From Chloroflexota bacterium (GTDB lineage: Bacteria > Chloroflexota > Limnocylindria > Limnocylindrales > CSP1-4): a DNA stretch of 8,677 nt. The stretch is from the NCBI GenBank assembly GCA_013695505.1, contig JACDAH010000240.1, positions 1 through 8,677 of the forward strand. Direction: 5' to 3'. The position numbers were made by a program, and so were the translations under genes. Below are positions 6,291 to 8,677 of the stretch, piece after piece. A model generated the notes under the pieces. The model did no database searches, had not been told where the DNA came from, and was given only the letters and a program-made list of their open reading frames with translations. Positions within the stretch are counted from its first letter, which is position 1. Every line of letters begins with the position of its first letter.

Positions 6291-6469
6291 GAGGACGCTC
6301 CTCCGGCGAAACGACCCGGTCGGGTCGCGAGCGATCCGATGGGCTCGGACAGCACGGCAATCGTCGACGGGCGGGACGGCAGCGTCGTCGGCCCGCCGGA
6401 CGAAACGCGAACCGTCGATCTGGGCGGGATCGGAGCCCGCTTCCCGTTCGCACGGATGACGTTTCGCAC
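6287..6469 (-). CDS. Possible 60-residue small ORF with strong Shine-Dalgarno
   Basis: A GTG at 6469 is preceded by GGAGGA at 6475-6480 with a 5-base spacer, and the frame ends in TGA overlapping the ATG of the SOD-like gene, the layout of a translationally coupled leader. It starts 32 bases after the response-regulator stop. About 46 of 60 codons end in G or C. The product is basic and Pro/Ser/Thr/Arg-rich with no recognised domain or membrane segment, so it may be a regulatory leader, a small protein, or chance. Confidence 0.35.
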   Translation of the reverse strand: MRNVIRANGKRAPIPPRSTVRVSSGGPTTLPSRPSTIAVLSEPIGSLATRPGRFAGGASS

Positions 6470-6501
6470 TGCGCTCCTCCGAACGGGGGAGTCTGGGCGC
6501 C

Positions 6502-7185
6502 TCAGGCTCCTGGCTGGGCCAGCCCGGACTCGTAAGCTAGGACGACCGCCTGCACCCGATCGCGGACCCCGAGCTTCATCAGGATCCGAGCGACATGGCT
6601 CTTCACCGTCGTCCCGCTGACGACGAGCTCGTCTGCGATCTCGGCGTTCGACTTGCCGCGGGCGATCAGGCGGAGCACCTCGAGCTCGCGCGGTGTCAGG
6701 TCTGCGATGGCTGCGGTCGGCGGAGCGGGTCGTGATGGCCGGGCGGCGAACTCGGCGATCAGCCGGCGCGTGACTGACGGAGCGATCAGCGCATCACCGC
6801 CGGCCACGACCCGGATCGCCGCGACCAGCTGGTCCGGAGGTGAATCCTTCAGCAGAAAGCCGCTCGCCCCGGATCGCAAGGCCTCATACACGTACTCGTC
6901 GAGGTCGAACGTCGTCAGGATGATCACGCGCGGCGGCTCGACGGCGCGATCACCGACCCCGTCGCCGTTGCCGACAAGGCGCCGAGTCGCTGCGAGGCCA
7001 TCGAGCCCGGGCATCCGGATGTCCATCAACACGACGTCGGGCTCGAGTCGCGCGACCGCGTCGATCGCTCGCTCGCCATTCTCGGCCTCCCCGACGACCT
7101 CGAGGTCATCTTCTTCGTCGAGGATCATCCGGAACCCGGCGCGAAGCAGCGCCTGGTCATCGACGATCAGGACCCGGATCGTCAT
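6502..7185 (-). CDS. NarL/FixJ-family response regulator
   Basis: The protein has 227 residues. The N-terminal receiver domain (about 1-120) has the acidic pair Asp9-Asp10, phosphoacceptor Asp55 (VVLMDIRMPG), Thr91/Thr92 (LTTFD) and Lys113 (FLLKD). The C-terminal LuxR-type helix-turn-helix (about 163-222) reads LTPRELEVLRLIARGKSNAE, with recognition helix in TTVKSHVARIL. It is a transcription factor activated by phosphorylation. A slightly long loop, GNGDGVGDRAVEPP (72-85), lies between receiver helix 3 and strand 4. Its ATG overlaps the stop of the kinase gene by ATGA, so the two are translationally coupled and are almost certainly cognate. Downstream on the same strand are the small ORF, the SOD-like gene and the membrane-protein gene, which may be co-transcribed or targets. 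The domain order is complete. Confidence 0.95.
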   Translation of the reverse strand: MTIRVLIVDDQALLRAGFRMILDEEDDLEVVGEAENGERAIDAVARLEPDVVLMDIRMPGLDGLAATRRLVGNGDGVGDRAVEPPRVIILTTFDLDEYVYEALRSGASGFLLKDSPPDQLVAAIRVVAGGDALIAPSVTRRLIAEFAARPSRPAPPTAAIADLTPRELEVLRLIARGKSNAEIADELVVSGTTVKSHVARILMKLGVRDRVQAVVLAYESGLAQPGA

Positions 7186-8438
7186 GTCACGTCGACGGGC
7201 AGGCGTGCCAATACCCGGAACCCGCCCTCCGGACGAGGGCCGGCTTCGAGCTCGCCGCGGACAAGGGCGACCCGCTCGCGCATCCCGACGAGGCCATGAC
7301 CCGCAGTCGGATCCAGCCCGGCTCGCGTGAGCCCGGCTCGCGTGGCCCCGGCCCGCGTGGCCCCGGCCCGCCGCCCCTCGTCGACGATCTCGAGCTCGAT
7401 CGTGTCAGCGAGGTAGCGGATGAGGACGTGGGTCGCCGTCCGGCCGGAGTGGCGGAGTGCGTTCGTCAGCGCTTCCTGGACGACCCGGTAGGCCGACAGG
7501 TCGACACCTGGAGGGAGATCGCGGGGTGTTCCTTCGACGGCGAGCTCGACCGGCAGGCCGGCCGTGCGCATCTCCTCGACGAGCTCCGGGAGGCTTGCCA
7601 GGGACGGCTGCGGGTCGGACTCCCCGGGATCGCCTGCCCGGAGGATTCCGAGCAGGCGGCGCATCTCGGTCAGGGCCTCGCGACCGGTCGACTCGATCGT
7701 CGCGAGCGACGCCTTGGCCACCGCGGGGTCGCGCTCGAGAACACGCTGGGCGGCGGCAGCCTGCACGACCATCACGGTCACGTTGTGGGCGATGACGTCA
7801 TGGAGCTCGCGGGCGATCCGGGCCCGTTCGGCGTCGGCGGCGCGGGCCGTCGCGGCTCGTTGATCAGCCTCGAGCCGAGCCGCACGCTCCTCGAGTTGCT
7901 CGGAACGGAGTTCGCGCGTTCGGGCCGTGTCGCCGGTCAGCCAGATCGACACGAAGACCGCGACCATGAAGGCCAGCCAGATCGACGGCCCCTCGTTCGC
8001 CACGGCCGCCGCGATTCCGAGCACAGCCGCCAGCCCGATCGCTGCGATCGACGCGCTCCGAACCGACGTGTACCGGCCGACGGAGTAGGCCGTGAGCAGG
8101 ACCACGAATGACGGGGTCGGGACCTCGCGGGCAAGGGACGTCGAGAGAGCGAACACGGCGATCGCGATCCCGAAGACGAGCAGCGGCCGGGTCCGTCGCG
8201 CCAGCAACGGGAGCGGAGCGACGAGCGCGACGACGAGCGGGCCGCCATACGCGATCCAGTCCACCCGCGACCACTGAATGGCGGGCAGGTAGCCCGGCCA
8301 GGCCCAGGTGAAGCCGCCGAGGATCAGACCGAGCACCATGAGCCGGTCAACCGTCACCGGATCAAGCGCGCGAGGGATCGACGCGCGGTCGAGTCGCTGC
8401 ATCCCGCGACAGTACGCGTCAAGGACTGCCATGGACAT
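7182..8438 (-). CDS. Sensor histidine kinase, DesK/NarX-like (HisKA_3), with repeat in ATP lid
   Basis: The protein has 418 residues from ATG 8438; ATG 8432 or 8402 are equally possible, since none has a good Shine-Dalgarno. The N-terminal part holds about five or six membrane segments between residues 31 and 167 and no large extracellular sensor domain. A coiled coil follows (EQLEERAARLEADQRAATAR), then the HisKA_3 dimer domain with the phospho-accepting His213 (RIARELHDVIAHNVTVMV). The HATPase_c domain shows the N box (VVQEALTNALRHS), G1 box (IVDEG) and G2 box (GHGLVGMRERV). Between G1 and G2 is a pentapeptide repeat, four copies of RAG(A/L)T or near variants. It phosphorylates the regulator encoded next. 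A stimulus in the membrane or a lipid/redox signal would suit this architecture, but no ligand can be named. Confidence 0.93.
   Translation of the reverse strand: MSMAVLDAYCRGMQRLDRASIPRALDPVTVDRLMVLGLILGGFTWAWPGYLPAIQWSRVDWIAYGGPLVVALVAPLPLLARRTRPLLVFGIAIAVFALSTSLAREVPTPSFVVLLTAYSVGRYTSVRSASIAAIGLAAVLGIAAAVANEGPSIWLAFMVAVFVSIWLTGDTARTRELRSEQLEERAARLEADQRAATARAADAERARIARELHDVIAHNVTVMVVQAAAAQRVLERDPAVAKASLATIESTGREALTEMRRLLGILRAGDPGESDPQPSLASLPELVEEMRTAGLPVELAVEGTPRDLPPGVDLSAYRVVQEALTNALRHSGRTATHVLIRYLADTIELEIVDEGRRAGATRAGATRAGLTRAGLDPTAGHGLVGMRERVALVRGELEAGPRPEGGFRVLARLPVDVT
7315..7374 (-). repeat. 15-bp tandem repeat (4 units) inside the kinase gene
   Basis: AGCCCGGCTCGCGTG occurs identically at 7315-7329 and 7330-7344. 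Diverged copies follow at 7345-7359 (GCCCCGGCCCGCGTG) and 7360-7374 (same first 11 bases). It keeps the reading frame and encodes Arg-Ala-Gly-(Ala/Leu)-Thr units within the ATP lid of the kinase. Confidence 0.9.
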
Positions 8439-8677
8439 CGTCCGCGGTGACGATATCGCCCTCGTTCGGTCGGACGAGCCCGCAGGGGTGCGAGGGCACT
8501 GTTTCGCGTCGACCGATCAGAGCGTTACCCGGCCGGCATCGTTGCTGATCGTCGTCGTGATCGGCGTCCGCCGGTGCGGCCCGCCGGTCAGGCGGATCCC
8601 GCCCGAGCCCGCTCGAGTCCTTCGAGGGCCGACCACATCGTCGACTGCACCCGCGACGACTTCACGCGAGCCGGACC
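8439..8677. other. Upstream region of the kinase operon; possible gene end on the minus strand
   Basis: No complete gene is present. One minus-strand frame entering from the right edge reads RVKSSRVQSTMWSALEGLER, an amphipathic helix-like tail ending in ARAGSA with a stop at 8588-8590. A second frame stays open to 8517. Either could be the C-terminus of a gene beyond the window; the first looks more protein-like. The operon promoter should lie between about 8439 and 8587, but no clear -10/-35 pair was recognised. Confidence 0.3.

Noticed and set aside
8431..8677. Plus-strand frame starting MDIVRGDD and open to the right edge
   Set aside because: It overlaps the kinase start, has no ribosome site, and its residues look like random GC-rich translation.
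1..8677. CRISPR array, IS element ends, riboswitch or rRNA
   Set aside because: No regularly spaced repeats, transposase frames, or recognisable structured RNA other than the tRNA were seen on either strand.

Overview
This is a high-GC bacterial window (hand counts about 72% in the kinase gene) with dense minus-strand genes, GTG starts and Shine-Dalgarno sites close to GGAGG. The content (NarL/DesK-type two-component pair, secreted SOD-like protein, TolB-like propeller, CCA-encoding tRNA) suits an actinobacterium or a Chloroflexota-like soil or freshwater lineage. I cannot place it more exactly from sequence alone.

Left third (1-3841): the 3' part of a WD40/TolB-like propeller gene is followed by what looks like one end of a decayed integrative element. 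It holds a 31-codon remnant of an HNH-type zinc-knuckle start, an orphan C-terminal piece of a large NOV/sacsin-like protein with its DUF3883 domain, a small damaged helix-turn-helix gene, a complete tyrosine recombinase, and a tRNA-Thr(CGT), the kind of site such recombinases use. Two perfect 12-bp direct repeats lie between the recombinase gene and the tRNA.

Middle (3842-5038): two minus-strand genes for unrecognised secreted or anchored proteins stand in a patch of clearly lower GC (about 54% in 240 hand-counted bases). The downstream gene carries an apparent +1 frameshift in a run of six G. Correcting it gives a natural C-terminus that stops 11 bases before the tRNA. Just upstream of the pair is the 3' tail of another reading frame with perfect codon bias, which suggests a recombination scar near 5000.

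Right half (5039-8438): a likely minus-strand operon reads histidine kinase, response regulator (ATGA overlap), a possible 60-codon small ORF with a strong Shine-Dalgarno, a secreted Cu/Zn-SOD-like protein that keeps the copper ligands but not the zinc ligands, and a six-span membrane protein. The kinase has a 15-bp tandem repeat expanded inside its ATP lid.

I do not see a complete new system. The most notable items are the Cu-only SOD-like protein beside a sensor pair, the orphan DUF3883 fragment at an integrase/tRNA border, the ATP-lid repeat and the two frameshift cases.
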